Positions 1 through 9,236 of a stretch of 40,816 nucleotides of DNA are shown here, piece after piece. The notes under the pieces were generated by a model, which did not search any database, was not told the origin of the DNA, and worked only from the letters and a program-made list of their open reading frames with translations. Both the position numbers and the translations under genes were made by a program. Source of the stretch: JBBIKU01 sp037445245 (GTDB lineage Bacteria > Chloroflexota > Anaerolineae > Anaerolineales > Anaerolineaceae). How positions within the stretch are numbered: the stretch's first letter is position 1; each line of letters begins with the position of its first letter. The stretch spans positions 1-40,816 of the forward strand of contig JBBIKU010000003.1 of the NCBI GenBank assembly GCA_037445245.1. Reading direction: 5' to 3'.

Positions 1-162
1 TAGCCAATGACTTCCGGTCGGTGTTTTGATGCGGTTGCGGTTACGCCAGCCGTTTTTGTCGTACTTGACGTCATCATAAAAGACGAAGATATCGGCAAGG
101 GCGATCTGGTGGAAATACCCTCGCCAGGGGATGTAAGATGGCTGTAAAATCACGCATTTCAT
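1..162 (-). CDS. WbqC-like family protein, N-terminal part (cut by window edge)
   Basis: This reading frame starts at the ATG at 162 on the minus strand and stays open through all 54 codons to base 1. It is incomplete: the rest lies outside the window. The first residues read MKCVILQPSYIPWRGYFHQI, followed by DIFVFYDDVKYDKNGWRNRN, the typical N-terminus of the WbqC-like family. These proteins occur in O-antigen and other surface-glycan clusters and their exact reaction is poorly defined. The start codon overlaps the stop of the upstream glycosyltransferase gene (ATGA arrangement), so the two are probably translationally coupled. The family call is from memory of the N-terminal pattern. Confidence 0.75.
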   Translation of the reverse strand, partial: MKCVILQPSYIPWRGYFHQIALADIFVFYDDVKYDKNGWRNRNRIKTPTGSHWL

Positions 163-1130
163 CGGCTTGCGTCCGCCACCGCCTCCGTATCGCTGTTGCT
201 GTTGATGGTTTGGCTGATGACGTAGGTGGGGCGGTCCATACTGCGGTCGAAGATGCGAGCCAGATATTCGCCAAAGATGCCAAGGGTGAACAGTTGTGTA
301 CCGCTGAAAAGGGAAATAATCGACGCCAGAAATGGAAATCCGGGGATGCTGCCGACCAAGAGATACAGCAGCAACACATAGAAAAAGATGGCGATCCCAA
401 ACAGGGTGAAGAAAAATCCCAGCCAGCTTGCCAGCCGCAGCGGAATGGTGCTGAAACCGGTCAGAATCAAAAAGCTCTGCCGCACCAGATTGCTGAAACT
501 GTAGTTCGAACGCCCGTATGGGCGAGGTACCTCGTCCACCTGTACGCTGGCAAAGCGGGTGGTTGCCCAGGAAAGCAAGACGTCGATGATCACCGCCGGA
601 GATTGATAGTGTTCGAATGCCCGGCGCAGATGGGTGCGAAAAGCGCGAAAGGCGCTGATCTCGCGCACGGTCTTGATGCCCATCACCCAAGCCAAGACAC
701 GTTTGGTGAGGCGGGAAAACAGGTTGCGCCAGAAGGTGTGCGGCAATTTTTTGGGGTAGCCATACACCACGTCGTGCCCTTCTAACAGCTTCTTGATCAA
801 TTTGGGCACTTCTTCGGGCGGGTGCTGCAGGTCGTCATCCATGGTGATGACGACTTCGCCGCCAGCGGCGCGCACGCCGCACAGCAAGGCATTATGCTGC
901 CCGTAATTGCGCATCAGGTCGATGCCGCGTATCCAGGGGTGGTCGCCTGCCAGGGATTGAATGACCTCCCAGCTAGCATCGAGGCTGGCGTCGTTGACCA
1001 GAATGAGTTCGTAGCGGTCGGTGAAGGTGGGCAGAACTTGTCCCAGCCGGGTGACCAGTTCGGGCAGCGATGCGTCGCTGTTAAAAACCGGCACGACAAC
1101 ACTGCAAGATGGGATGTGGTTGTGGGTCAT
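159..1130 (-). CDS. Glycosyltransferase family 2, polyprenyl-phosphate sugar transferase type
   Basis: The protein has a GT-A fold N-terminal domain like the DPM1/ArnC/GtrB group, which moves a sugar from a nucleotide donor onto a polyprenyl phosphate at the inner membrane face. Visible motifs are VVVPVFN near residue 11, LVNDAS near 44, and the metal-binding DDD at residues 98-100 followed by LQHPPEE. Two hydrophobic segments near residues 225-285 would anchor it in the membrane, as usual for this group. I chose the ATG at 1130 because AGGAA lies 7 bases upstream. A GTG at 1145 in the same frame is an alternative. It sits 18 bases after the GT-C-like gene and overlaps the WbqC-like gene. The likely job is supplying a lipid-linked sugar for a surface glycan. 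Confidence 0.88.
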   Translation of the reverse strand: MTHNHIPSCSVVVPVFNSDASLPELVTRLGQVLPTFTDRYELILVNDASLDASWEVIQSLAGDHPWIRGIDLMRNYGQHNALLCGVRAAGGEVVITMDDDLQHPPEEVPKLIKKLLEGHDVVYGYPKKLPHTFWRNLFSRLTKRVLAWVMGIKTVREISAFRAFRTHLRRAFEHYQSPAVIIDVLLSWATTRFASVQVDEVPRPYGRSNYSFSNLVRQSFLILTGFSTIPLRLASWLGFFFTLFGIAIFFYVLLLYLLVGSIPGFPFLASIISLFSGTQLFTLGIFGEYLARIFDRSMDRPTYVISQTINSNSDTEAVADASR

Positions 1131-1148
1131 GGTTATTTCCTGCACCTG

Positions 1149-3194
1149 TCAGTGGGCTGGGCATTCGAGGGTGACTTGTGTATCACGGATCAGCTTGCCG
1201 GTTTCATCATCCAGCGTTTGTTTCCGAGCAAGTCGATCGCTGATGTTGCAAAGGTGGGGACGTAAATTGGAGGATGCCTCGTAGGCGCGGCGCGTCAGGT
1301 TTATGGCTTGCTCCCAATCTCCGTGGATGGCGTAACCCTCAATGAAAACCAGCAATTCAGACGGCTCGGCAGGGAAGAGACCCTGCTCAAATGCCCGGTT
1401 ACCGTTGGCAATCACCTTTTCCCAGTCGCCGCGCTGGCGGGCAAGCTCGGCGTGTTGAAAATAATAACACCAATTGGAAACAGGTGGAGCGCCGAAAATT
1501 TCCGATGGCGGCTGGGCGGGTTGTGCAGGATTAAGGATCACCTGTTGTAGATTTGAGATCTTCATGGCGCGCTCGATTTCGGCGGGGAAGATTGGCAGGT
1601 CTCCGTCCCGTTGTGGGTCCAATATTCGCAGGCAACCGGGCGGTGAGTAGAAAACGACCAATGCCTCAGAGGTGGAGCCTTCAAACTGGACGTTGCGATA
1701 CCTCTGTTGGATGGGTAAACCCCGCTTTAATGCGGGAATACTGCGTCCCAGGCGAACTTGCGTGTAGGCAAAGTAGTATGACATTTGGTGGGAATGGTCA
1801 TCGGGGGCGTAGACCCAATTCAACGGCGCCGTCAGCGAATTGTCGCTGTAATAATTGAGGGGCAGGTAGTGCGTGATCAGGGTGGTGCCCGGTTGCAAAC
1901 CCGGCGCCCGCCAGACGAGCTGCCAGAAGAAATCTTTCTGGGTGAGCCAGTCCCGGCGGTAGGTGTTGGCGTTTTGGAAGTGGCTGCCGATTGCCATGCT
2001 CACCAGCAGACCCATCACGATCACCTGCTGGGCGCGGGTGCGCAACGCCCACACCAGCAACCCGACTAAAAAGATGGCGCTGCCGAGCATGAAAGCCAGG
2101 GTGAAGCGTTCCCAGGGGAAATCCAGCGTGATCGGCAGTTCGGTAATCCAGAAGGGCCAGCCGGCGGCAAACAGGGCAACCGCCCCCACCATCATCGCCT
2201 GGGGTGCCCAGCGGAGCTGTGCTTTTGGGCTATCGACGGGGTTTTCTTGGGGGAATCGCCGGAATTTTGCCAGATAGAGCCAGGCGAGCGGCAAGCAGAT
2301 GCCGACGACCGCCCAGTAAAGCGCATTGGAAAGGAGCTGAAAATCTTGCGATTGTGGAAAGCGAAAGGTCGCGCTCCATGCCAGCCAGCCAGTGGTGAAC
2401 ACATCCTGTATCAGGCGCGCCAGCAGATGAAAACCGGCGAAGGTCGGGGCGATGGTCAAATCTTCGACCAAACCAGGCTGGTAGGTGGGGAATTTGAAGA
2501 TCAAGACGCGCCAGGCGAGAAAAGCAAATAAAACCAGCAGATAAGGCAACCAGTGGCGCAGGGTGCCTGTCAGCCGGGCTCGTTGGTGTTGGATCGATTC
2601 ACCAAGCACAAGCCAGATCAACAGCGGACGAATCAAATCCAGTCCAACGTAGTATTCGGTCGAAAACATGCACAGGGTGTAGGCGAGCAAGCCGGCGATC
2701 GTCCACACCCAGTACCGCGACGGTTTGCGGATGGCGACCAGCATGCACCCCCATGACAGCAGATAACCCAACAAGAGCAGGAATCCGTTGCTATACACTA
2801 CCGAAATGGGCTGCTGTTTGAAACCGGGATACACCGCAAAGAGGAGGGCGATCCAGGCAGTTTGTTCACTGTAATCCCGCCACAGATTGCGGAGCGTCCA
2901 CCACAGCGCCAGCGCGGTCAACCAACGGGTGATGATGCCGAGCATCTGCCATTGCAGCGGTGCGGTTTTGAGCAACGAAGTGGTCAAGATGTAAACGCCT
3001 GCCAGGAAGGGTCGGTCGCCGGAAAAGACCGCGCTATAACCGGAAGGACCCAAGCGGTGGGCAAACCAGATCATGGGCCAGTCGTCCCAGTAGAAACCGA
3101 GATAGGGGATCAGCAGCCCGTATGCAGCAATGGAGGCAAATAGCAACGCCAGCGGGAAACCCTGCGCCCGAAAGAATCGTTGCAAAAAGTTCAC
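1149..3194 (-). CDS. GT-C-like multi-spanning membrane protein with C-terminal TPR-like helices
   Basis: This is a 681-residue protein with about ten or more hydrophobic segments in the first 420 residues. The first luminal loop contains FYWDDWPMIWF near residue 34. A DD pair in that place is the hallmark of GT-C transferases that use a polyprenyl-phosphate sugar donor. The C-terminal 250 residues are soluble. They end in helical pairs such as GDWEKVIANGNRAFEQG and GDWEQAINLTRRAYE, which look like TPR repeats. The start is a GTG with AAGG upstream. It is followed closely by the GT2 gene, whose product could make the donor. No specific sugar or acceptor can be inferred. A TACAAT box at 3311-3316 on the minus strand may belong to its promoter, but no good -35 box is seen. 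Confidence 0.75.
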   Translation of the reverse strand: MNFLQRFFRAQGFPLALLFASIAAYGLLIPYLGFYWDDWPMIWFAHRLGPSGYSAVFSGDRPFLAGVYILTTSLLKTAPLQWQMLGIITRWLTALALWWTLRNLWRDYSEQTAWIALLFAVYPGFKQQPISVVYSNGFLLLLGYLLSWGCMLVAIRKPSRYWVWTIAGLLAYTLCMFSTEYYVGLDLIRPLLIWLVLGESIQHQRARLTGTLRHWLPYLLVLFAFLAWRVLIFKFPTYQPGLVEDLTIAPTFAGFHLLARLIQDVFTTGWLAWSATFRFPQSQDFQLLSNALYWAVVGICLPLAWLYLAKFRRFPQENPVDSPKAQLRWAPQAMMVGAVALFAAGWPFWITELPITLDFPWERFTLAFMLGSAIFLVGLLVWALRTRAQQVIVMGLLVSMAIGSHFQNANTYRRDWLTQKDFFWQLVWRAPGLQPGTTLITHYLPLNYYSDNSLTAPLNWVYAPDDHSHQMSYYFAYTQVRLGRSIPALKRGLPIQQRYRNVQFEGSTSEALVVFYSPPGCLRILDPQRDGDLPIFPAEIERAMKISNLQQVILNPAQPAQPPSEIFGAPPVSNWCYYFQHAELARQRGDWEKVIANGNRAFEQGLFPAEPSELLVFIEGYAIHGDWEQAINLTRRAYEASSNLRPHLCNISDRLARKQTLDDETGKLIRDTQVTLECPAH

Positions 3195-3380
3195 GCCAGG
3201 ACCTTAGAAGTAGGAAATTGCGTCAACGCTTCAGCAAACATGGGTGCCTGTGGTGGTGTGAAACCCCACGCCAGCCTTCCCCCGCCGGCTGGGTTATCGA
3301 GTGCGGCAGAATTGTACCACGACTTACCGCAGGCATTCTGGAATGCGAAGCTAGAGTCTGTGCAGCAGCTTGAGCTTGAA

Positions 3381-3542
3381 TCAGGCAGACAGAAACGGGA
3401 GCGGAGGAAGCGAGGTGAGAATGCGCATATCTTCACCTGGCGCGGCGCTCTCGTCCAGGAAGCGAAAGATGCGCTGGCTGGGGTTGTTCTTGAACAGTGC
3501 GGTAAAGATCGGCTGCATCAAATCTCCGCGCCGGTACATTTC
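3381..3542 (-). pseudogene. Probable C-terminal remnant of lycopene cyclase (CrtY-like)
   Basis: Directly after the tspO stop codon, and in the same frame, there is an open stretch of about 53 codons. It includes ALFKNNPSQRIFRFLDES and then EDMRILTSLPPLPFLSA before a TGA at 3381-3383. I recognise this as the tail of the bacterial lycopene cyclase family, where an RFLDE..ED..I..LP..PF..A pattern closes the protein. The N-terminal FAD-binding part is absent. An ATG at 3537-3539 could start a 52-residue peptide, but no Shine-Dalgarno site is visible and such a fragment could not be an enzyme. The reading is a relic left when most of a crtY gene was lost beside tspO (crtK). The stretch 3195-3380 beyond it holds nothing I can name. 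Confidence 0.5.
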
Positions 3543-4295
3543 TCAGGCGCGCGCCAGATGTCGCCGCAACCCCAAGCCGGCGTTCATGATGAGGAGGATT
3601 ATCGCCAATGAGACAGCAACGCCGGCGATGAGCGGAGCAGTTTGCCACTGGACGGCGATGCCGATAAATGCCCAACTCAATACCAGTGGGTAAGCAACCT
3701 CACGGCGGGTGATGGTCATCAGAATGCCGAGCAAAGATGCGATCAGCAACATGATTATCGTCCACATCTCGGCGGCGATGCCCCAGCCCGTCCAGGCGAT
3801 GCGGTAGAGGGCAACCGATGCATTGGCGACGGTGGCGACAGTAATCCACCCCAGGTAAATACTGAAAGGCAGGTCAACCAGCCAGCGCTCGGCGGTGGTA
3901 GTTGGCACCTTGCCGATGCCCAGGCGAAGGTAGATCGCCAGCAGGGTGATCAGGATGCCGAGCATGATAAGCAGGGTCAGGTTTATGATTTCGTAGTGCC
4001 ACAGGAAGATCCAGGTGGCATTGAGCAGGTTGCTGGCTGTAAACCAGTAGCCGATCCTCTCGAGTCTGGCATTTTGACGTTGGGAGGGCAACAATTGAAA
4101 GACGCCGAAAGCCAGCAAACCCAGGTAGATCAATCCCCAAATGGAAAAAACATAGCCGGCAGGTGTGAATAGGGTGGGGTATTTTGCGGAAATTTCTCCG
4201 GTGGTTATCCCGTTGAGGGGTAAGCTGTTTGCTAAACCATTTGCCATCAGAACAAGGATGAGGGTGATAAAGTTTGAGATTCGCCGGAAGCTCAT
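3543..4295 (-). CDS. TspO/MBR (CrtK-type) tryptophan-rich membrane protein
   Basis: The protein has 250 residues and is almost entirely hydrophobic, with six or more membrane segments and many Trp residues (for example SIWGLIYLGLLAFGVFQ and NATWIFLWHYEIINL). It resembles the longer bacterial TspO/MBR type. These proteins bind porphyrins or other tetrapyrroles and were first named CrtK because they lie in carotenoid clusters. The start at 4295 is supported by AGAGGA about 6 bases upstream. A longer frame reaching to 4430 lacks such a site. The gene is divergent from the MOP-like gene at 4457, with 161 bases between them. The carotenoid-type relic behind it fits the CrtK history. Confidence 0.85.
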   Translation of the reverse strand: MSFRRISNFITLILVLMANGLANSLPLNGITTGEISAKYPTLFTPAGYVFSIWGLIYLGLLAFGVFQLLPSQRQNARLERIGYWFTASNLLNATWIFLWHYEIINLTLLIMLGILITLLAIYLRLGIGKVPTTTAERWLVDLPFSIYLGWITVATVANASVALYRIAWTGWGIAAEMWTIIMLLIASLLGILMTITRREVAYPLVLSWAFIGIAVQWQTAPLIAGVAVSLAIILLIMNAGLGLRRHLARA

Positions 4296-4456
4296 GATGT
4301 CCTCTTTGTAAGCATTGAATGAATATCTCGTTGAATTATATCCTTGTGTAGCTGTGATTATACAAGTGATGTACAAGGTTAGCGGGTGAAAAACAAATTG
4401 CCACTTTTCGGGTTGAAAAAGAGAGTACAATTCTGCCCTGGTAGCAAGAAGGGATA

Positions 4457-5836
4457 ATGAAGATTGAGCGGCAGATCTCGATGACTGATTTCCCCCATCC
4501 GCTTTCGATCCGACGCATTATCAAGATATGGTGGCCCTTGGCAGCCAGTTGGCTGCTGATGGCGGTGGAAATGCCGGCTTTGAGCGCCGTGGTCGCCCGT
4601 CTGCCGAACGCGGAAATCAACCTGGCTGCTTATGGCGGAATTGTGTTTCCAATTGCGCTCATCATCGAAGCGCCGGTGATCATGTTGCTAGCAGGTTCGA
4701 CCGCCTTGAGCAAGGATCATGCCTCGTACCTTAAGATCCGCCGCTTCATGATGTGGATGGGTTTTGGATTAACTCTCGCCCATATCCTGCTGGTTTTTAC
4801 GCCGCTATATTATTTCGTGACGGAGCGGGTCATCGGCGCACCGGATGTCATCGTTGAGCCGGCTCGGCTGGGGTTGATGATCATGACACCCTGGACGTGG
4901 TCGATTGCCTATCGACGCTTCCAGCAAGGCATCATGATTCGATTTGGACGTTCGCGTGAAGTGGGTGTGGGAACGGTCGTACGTCTGCTCAGCGGTGGAC
5001 TGGTTTTGCTGCTGGGGTATTGGATTGGCAGGATACCGGGGGTGGCAGTTGGCGCCAGCGCGCAAGCCTTGGGCGTGCTGAGCGAGGCGGCTTTTGCCGG
5101 TTGGCGGGTGCGCAGCACCGTCTGCAAGCGGCTGATGTCCGCGCCTCCGGTCGAGCCGTTGACCTGGAAGGCATTTTTTGATTTCTACACCCCTCTGGCA
5201 CTGACATCGTTGCTGTTCCTGATCTGGCAACCGCTTGGCAGCGCTGCTCTCAGTCGGATGCCGCGGGCGGTGGCATCGCTGGCGGTCTGGCAGGTTTTGT
5301 CCAGTTTTACCTTTATGATGCGCAGTTTTGGATTTGCTTACAACGAAGTGGTGGTAGCGCTCATGGGGGAACGGCTGGCATACCGCGCCCTGCGTCGTTT
5401 TACCATCATTCTTACCGCAGCCACTTCGCTAGTACATCTGTTGATCGTGGCAACGCCGTTGGTGGAGCTGTGGTTCAGGGGCATTGCGGCGCTGCCCTTC
5501 GAACTGGCGCAGATGGCGCGCACCGGCTTCTGGATTGCCCTGCCCCTGGCAGGGTTGAGCGTTCTCCAATCCTGGTTTCAGGGAAGTTTGACCTTTAGCC
5601 GCAAAACACGCCCGATCCCGGAGGCGGTAGTGGTGTTTCTTTTCTCGGTGGTGTTAGTACTGGGGGCTGGCGTTTATTGGGGGCAGGTCGTCGGCTTATA
5701 CATCGGTATGCTCTCGTTTGCGTTCGCCAACGGGATGCAGACGATCTGGCTGTGGCAGCACAGCGCAGACGTGATGCGCTGCCTGGGGGCGCGAGACTCG
5801 GTGCAGGATTGCCAACCGGTTCTTAGCGGTTTATGA
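4457..5836 (+). CDS. MOP/MATE-like multidrug or lipid flippase-type membrane protein
   Basis: This is a 459-residue integral membrane protein with about twelve predicted segments. It has the internal two-fold layout expected for the MOP superfamily (MATE, polysaccharide flippases, ANKH-like). The second half begins near residue 235 with a new amphipathic segment followed by FYTPLALTSLLFLIWQPLGS. I cannot assign it to a named subfamily or give a substrate. The start at 4457 follows AGAAGG at a 5-base spacing. A TACAAT box at 4426-4431 may be its -10 box. It ends 6 bases inside the convergent ycgN-like gene. The position next to surface-glycan genes would suit a lipid-linked carrier, but that is only context. 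Confidence 0.65.
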   Translation: MKIERQISMTDFPHPLSIRRIIKIWWPLAASWLLMAVEMPALSAVVARLPNAEINLAAYGGIVFPIALIIEAPVIMLLAGSTALSKDHASYLKIRRFMMWMGFGLTLAHILLVFTPLYYFVTERVIGAPDVIVEPARLGLMIMTPWTWSIAYRRFQQGIMIRFGRSREVGVGTVVRLLSGGLVLLLGYWIGRIPGVAVGASAQALGVLSEAAFAGWRVRSTVCKRLMSAPPVEPLTWKAFFDFYTPLALTSLLFLIWQPLGSAALSRMPRAVASLAVWQVLSSFTFMMRSFGFAYNEVVVALMGERLAYRALRRFTIILTAATSLVHLLIVATPLVELWFRGIAALPFELAQMARTGFWIALPLAGLSVLQSWFQGSLTFSRKTRPIPEAVVVFLFSVVLVLGAGVYWGQVVGLYIGMLSFAFANGMQTIWLWQHSADVMRCLGARDSVQDCQPVLSGL

Positions 5837-6280
5837 AATGGGATCGTTCACAATGTAATCTTCGAGGTGGTCAAGCCCGACCTCGTTTTCAGAGACAGCC
5901 CTGTTGCGCACTGAAATTCCCAGTTCGTGAACGATGCGCCGATCACCCGAGATGAGCGGATGCCACCATTCCAGCTCTCTGCCGGTCGCCAATCGTCGAT
6001 AGGCGCAGGTTTTGGGCAGCCAGGTCAGGCTGCTGGCTAAGGCAGGGGTCAGCACTGAACAGGCGGGCACCAGCTTCGCACGATTTTGATAATCTGTGCA
6101 ACAACAGCGTTCGATATCCAGCAGCCGGCAGGCTACCTTGGTGTGGTACACGAAACCTGTATCTTCGTCTTGCAGTTTGTGCAGGCAGCATTGGGCGCAG
6201 CCGTCACACAAAGCTTCCCATTCGTCGGGGGTCATCTCGGATAGCGTTTTCGTTTTCCAGAAGGGTGGCTCGGCTGGCAT
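5831..6280 (-). CDS. YcgN family (UPF0260) cysteine cluster protein
   Basis: This small soluble protein has 149 residues, the usual length for the family. Early on it shows CDGCAQCCLHKL, then CRLLDIERCCCTDY and a later PACSVL. These Cys groups match the YkgJ/YcgN cysteine cluster that is thought to bind zinc or an iron-sulfur cluster. The family ending HELGISVRNRAVSE is also present. No biochemical function is established. The gene converges on the MOP-like gene with a 6-base overlap, and its start lies close to the divergent GT-C gene at 6338. Confidence 0.9.
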   Translation of the reverse strand: MPAEPPFWKTKTLSEMTPDEWEALCDGCAQCCLHKLQDEDTGFVYHTKVACRLLDIERCCCTDYQNRAKLVPACSVLTPALASSLTWLPKTCAYRRLATGRELEWWHPLISGDRRIVHELGISVRNRAVSENEVGLDHLEDYIVNDPIS

Positions 6281-6337
6281 CCCATAGCCCTGTAGTATAA
6301 TTCGACCGTTCCCCTAATTCTAATACCGAGTGTGTTA

Positions 6338-8314
6338 ATGGACAGCCTGAACGCCAAACAAGGCAAGAACACCCCCTTTGAGACAAACAATTCATATCCA
6401 GCAGAGTCGACAAGGTTCTTGCTGGTATTTCTTCTTATTCTGTTTGGGGTCGTCCTGCTGCGCCGGGCGTGGCTTTGCGACGATGCTTACATCAGCTTTC
6501 GGGTGGTGGATAATTTCATTAATGGCTACCGCCTGACATGGAACATTATGGAGCGGGTGCAGGTATACACGCACCCGTTGTGGATGTTTACGGTCAGCCT
6601 GTTCTACTGGATAACCGGCGAGATATATTTGACTACCCTGCTGCTCTCGGTGGCAATCTCGCTGCTTGCCGTCACACTCCTGGCGAGCAAGATAGCGATT
6701 GAACGGTTGGCGGCGCTGCTGGCTGTGTTCGCCCTGACACTCTCAAAAGCCTTCATAGATTATTCGACCTCTGGGTTGGAAAATCCACTCAGCCACCTTT
6801 TGCTTGTCATATTTTTTATTCTCTTTTTTCGCGCCCAAACTTTCACTCCAATGTCAATCTTTTGGTTGTCCTTGGTCGCCTCATTGGGGGTGGTCAACCG
6901 CATGGATGTGGCGTTGATATTCGTCCTACCGCTGGCTTATCTGCTGATCAAGAACCACAGCCGCAATGCCATTGCGGCACTTTTCATCGGGCAGGCGCCG
7001 CTTATCTTATGGGAAATCTTTGCTATCGTGTATTACGGTTTCCCTTTTCCCAACACGGCGTATGCCAAATTGAACACGGGTATCTCCAACGCAGACTACG
7101 TCCAGCAGGGGCTGCTGTATTTTTTGAACAGCCTCCAGTGGGATGCGATCACGGTGGTTTTGATCGCCTTCGGGCTGGCATTGGGGTTTTCTAACCACTC
7201 TATCAAAGAAAGGCTTGCCGCCGTTGGGGTGGTGTTTTATCTGTTATATATCGTCAGGGTCGGTGGCGACTTCATGAGTGGGCGGTTCTTCACCGTGCCG
7301 CTGTTCGTATCGGTGATACTGATCATACGCAGGGATTTTTCACGGTTGCCTGGAGGGGTGCTGCCGGTGCTGTTTGGCGCGGCGCTGATGCTGGCGCTGA
7401 GTGTGCCCAATCCCACTTTGCGGATCAGTGATTATGGCGAGATTGACCGTGGTCCGGTGCATCTAGGCAGTAATGGGATTCTTGATGAACGGATGTTGTA
7501 TTACGGCAGCACCGGTTTGCTAAACACCTTGCGGGATGTGCCACAGCCGTCGTTTTATTGGGCACAGTACGGCGAACAGGCGCGTCTGATGGAGCGCCCG
7601 CTCGCTGACAATTACGGGATCGGAATGTTCGGCTTTGCCGCAGGTCCTCATGTGTACGTTATCGATAAGCTGGCGCTGGCGGATCCACTGCTGGCGCGGC
7701 TTCCGGCAAAGCAAAAGGTCGACTGGCGCATCGGTCATTTCGAACGCCAAATGCCGGATCGTTATTATCAGTCCTTGTTGTTGAGAGGGAATGTCCTCGA
7801 AGACGATAACTTGCGAATGTATTATGATAAATTGAATCTGGTGACCAAAGGGAGGTTGTTCGATCCGGCGCGCTGGGTTGAGATCTGGAGGTTCAACACC
7901 GGGCAGTATGATCATCTGATTGATCGGGATCGTTATCAGTACCCGACCTTGGTGCGGCTGGACTTGGCAGATGTAACGCAAGTTATACCGCGGGGAACGG
8001 GTTGCCGGCATCCGTCGGTTACCGTGATGGATGATAGCGGGGTGGAGGTTCAATTGGGAGAACCTCGTCGCCCAACCTGGTTGTGGGTTTCGTTGAGCCA
8101 CAATGACCGTTACCGCCTCCGCTACTTCCTCGGCGAAACACAGGTGGGCGAACAACCGATTGCGACTGCCTATCTGCCAGAGCCGGGGGGCGTTTCGGCG
8201 CGGCTGGTGCGCCTGCCGAAAGGCGTGTCGCAAGGCGGCTTTGACCGGTTGCGTATCCTGCCGCTGCAGGGTGACGGCGAGTACTGTCTGGCGTATCTTC
8301 AATTTATTGATTGA
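6338..8314 (+). CDS. GT-C glycosyltransferase-like membrane protein (AftB/ZomB-like)
   Basis: The N-terminal half has about ten membrane segments. The first luminal loop carries LCDDAYISFRVVDNF followed by NIMERVQVYTHPLWM. This DDAYISFR...ERV..YT..LW signature belongs to the GT-C group that includes mycobacterial AftB and the ZomB proteins. Such enzymes transfer a sugar from a decaprenyl-type carrier onto a surface polymer. The last 250 residues form a soluble domain. I chose the ATG at 6338 because GAG lies 7 bases upstream. A GTG at 6332 is possible. A TATAAT box at 6296-6301 lies in front, without a clear -35 box. The gene overlaps the convergent yihY-type gene by 11 bases. The substrate is unknown. 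Confidence 0.78.
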   Translation: MDSLNAKQGKNTPFETNNSYPAESTRFLLVFLLILFGVVLLRRAWLCDDAYISFRVVDNFINGYRLTWNIMERVQVYTHPLWMFTVSLFYWITGEIYLTTLLLSVAISLLAVTLLASKIAIERLAALLAVFALTLSKAFIDYSTSGLENPLSHLLLVIFFILFFRAQTFTPMSIFWLSLVASLGVVNRMDVALIFVLPLAYLLIKNHSRNAIAALFIGQAPLILWEIFAIVYYGFPFPNTAYAKLNTGISNADYVQQGLLYFLNSLQWDAITVVLIAFGLALGFSNHSIKERLAAVGVVFYLLYIVRVGGDFMSGRFFTVPLFVSVILIIRRDFSRLPGGVLPVLFGAALMLALSVPNPTLRISDYGEIDRGPVHLGSNGILDERMLYYGSTGLLNTLRDVPQPSFYWAQYGEQARLMERPLADNYGIGMFGFAAGPHVYVIDKLALADPLLARLPAKQKVDWRIGHFERQMPDRYYQSLLLRGNVLEDDNLRMYYDKLNLVTKGRLFDPARWVEIWRFNTGQYDHLIDRDRYQYPTLVRLDLADVTQVIPRGTGCRHPSVTVMDDSGVEVQLGEPRRPTWLWVSLSHNDRYRLRYFLGETQVGEQPIATAYLPEPGGVSARLVRLPKGVSQGGFDRLRILPLQGDGEYCLAYLQFID

Positions 8315-9236
8315 TTTCAACTGGGTCGCCGGACAGCGTTAGCCGGCGTTTTCGGTAGCGCTCGAGGGCGGAAGTGAGGTGGGCGCCAAATAATGCAATC
8401 CATCCGCTCCAGTAGATCCAAAACATGAGCGCAATCAGCGCACTCAACGAGCCGTACACCAGTTCGTAGCCGGCGAGACCGCTACCCAGGTACCAGGTGA
8501 AGGCGTTCGTGAGCAGATTCCATGCTACGGATGCCACCAGCGCACCCCAGAAGGCATGTGCCCAAGGCACGTGCAGGCTGGGCACCCAATGGTAAAGCCC
8601 CATGAAAGCGAGAAAAATCACACCCCACGGCAGCCACTGTGAAAGAAAAGTGCGGAAATTGGTACCATCGACCACCACGGTTCCGTTTCCAAGGGTCAGC
8701 TCAATATTCGCCAGAATGCGCAGGAGGGTGGTGGAGAGCAAGGACATGCTCAGCAGCGCCACCAGCAGGAACACCATTACCAGTGCCGAAAAGCGCGCCC
8801 GGAAGAAGTTGAGACTTTTGGCTTTAGGCCAGGCGCGGTTGATGTTGTGCGAAAGGATCGAAAAAACGTTGGTGCCCGACCAGAGCAGCCCTGCCAGACC
8901 GGCAGCCCCAACCGGACCACGCAGGTTGAGCACCAGGCGCAAATTGCGTTCGATCAGGGCGCGCGAAACCGGCAAAGCCAGGTTGATGGCAGCCACGACA
9001 CCTTCGAAGGCTTCTTCGGTGCGAACGAAGTAGCTGGCGATGGTGATGAAGATGATCAACAGTGGAAAAAGAGAAAACAGAGCGTAGTAAGACATGCTGG
9101 CTGCTGCTTCTGGTGCCCGAGCAAGATAAAATGATTTGATCGCGCTGCGGATGATAGCGGGAATTCCACCCGTATAGCAATTGACTTGATGATATGCGCG
9201 GCGCACTTTTTCGAGGAAGTTGTTCGATTTGCTCAT
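8304..9236 (-). CDS. YihY/virulence factor BrkB family membrane protein
   Basis: This 310-residue protein has six hydrophobic segments and the family's typical stretches: AAASMSYYALFSLFPLLI near residue 47, LLWSGTNVFSILSHNINRAW near 115, and GSLSALIALMFWIYWSGWI near the C-terminus. The family was once labelled RNase BN by mistake; its members are now regarded as membrane proteins of uncertain transport function. The start ATG at 9236 is followed by a short hydrophilic N-terminus. It stands alone on the minus strand, convergent with the GT-C gene and divergent from the iclR operon. The 200 bases between 9237 and 9436 contain the iclR promoter and operator described separately. Confidence 0.9.
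   Translation of the reverse strand: MSKSNNFLEKVRRAYHQVNCYTGGIPAIIRSAIKSFYLARAPEAAASMSYYALFSLFPLLIIFITIASYFVRTEEAFEGVVAAINLALPVSRALIERNLRLVLNLRGPVGAAGLAGLLWSGTNVFSILSHNINRAWPKAKSLNFFRARFSALVMVFLLVALLSMSLLSTTLLRILANIELTLGNGTVVVDGTNFRTFLSQWLPWGVIFLAFMGLYHWVPSLHVPWAHAFWGALVASVAWNLLTNAFTWYLGSGLAGYELVYGSLSALIALMFWIYWSGWIALFGAHLTSALERYRKRRLTLSGDPVEINQ

Noticed and set aside
138..785. Long open frame on the plus strand opposite the GT2 gene
   Set aside because: It is the antisense shadow of a well-conserved glycosyltransferase; its sequence is low in hydrophobic residues and matches no family. The same holds for 7520-8320, 20064-20516, 20859-21503, 36150-36731 and 39702-40268.
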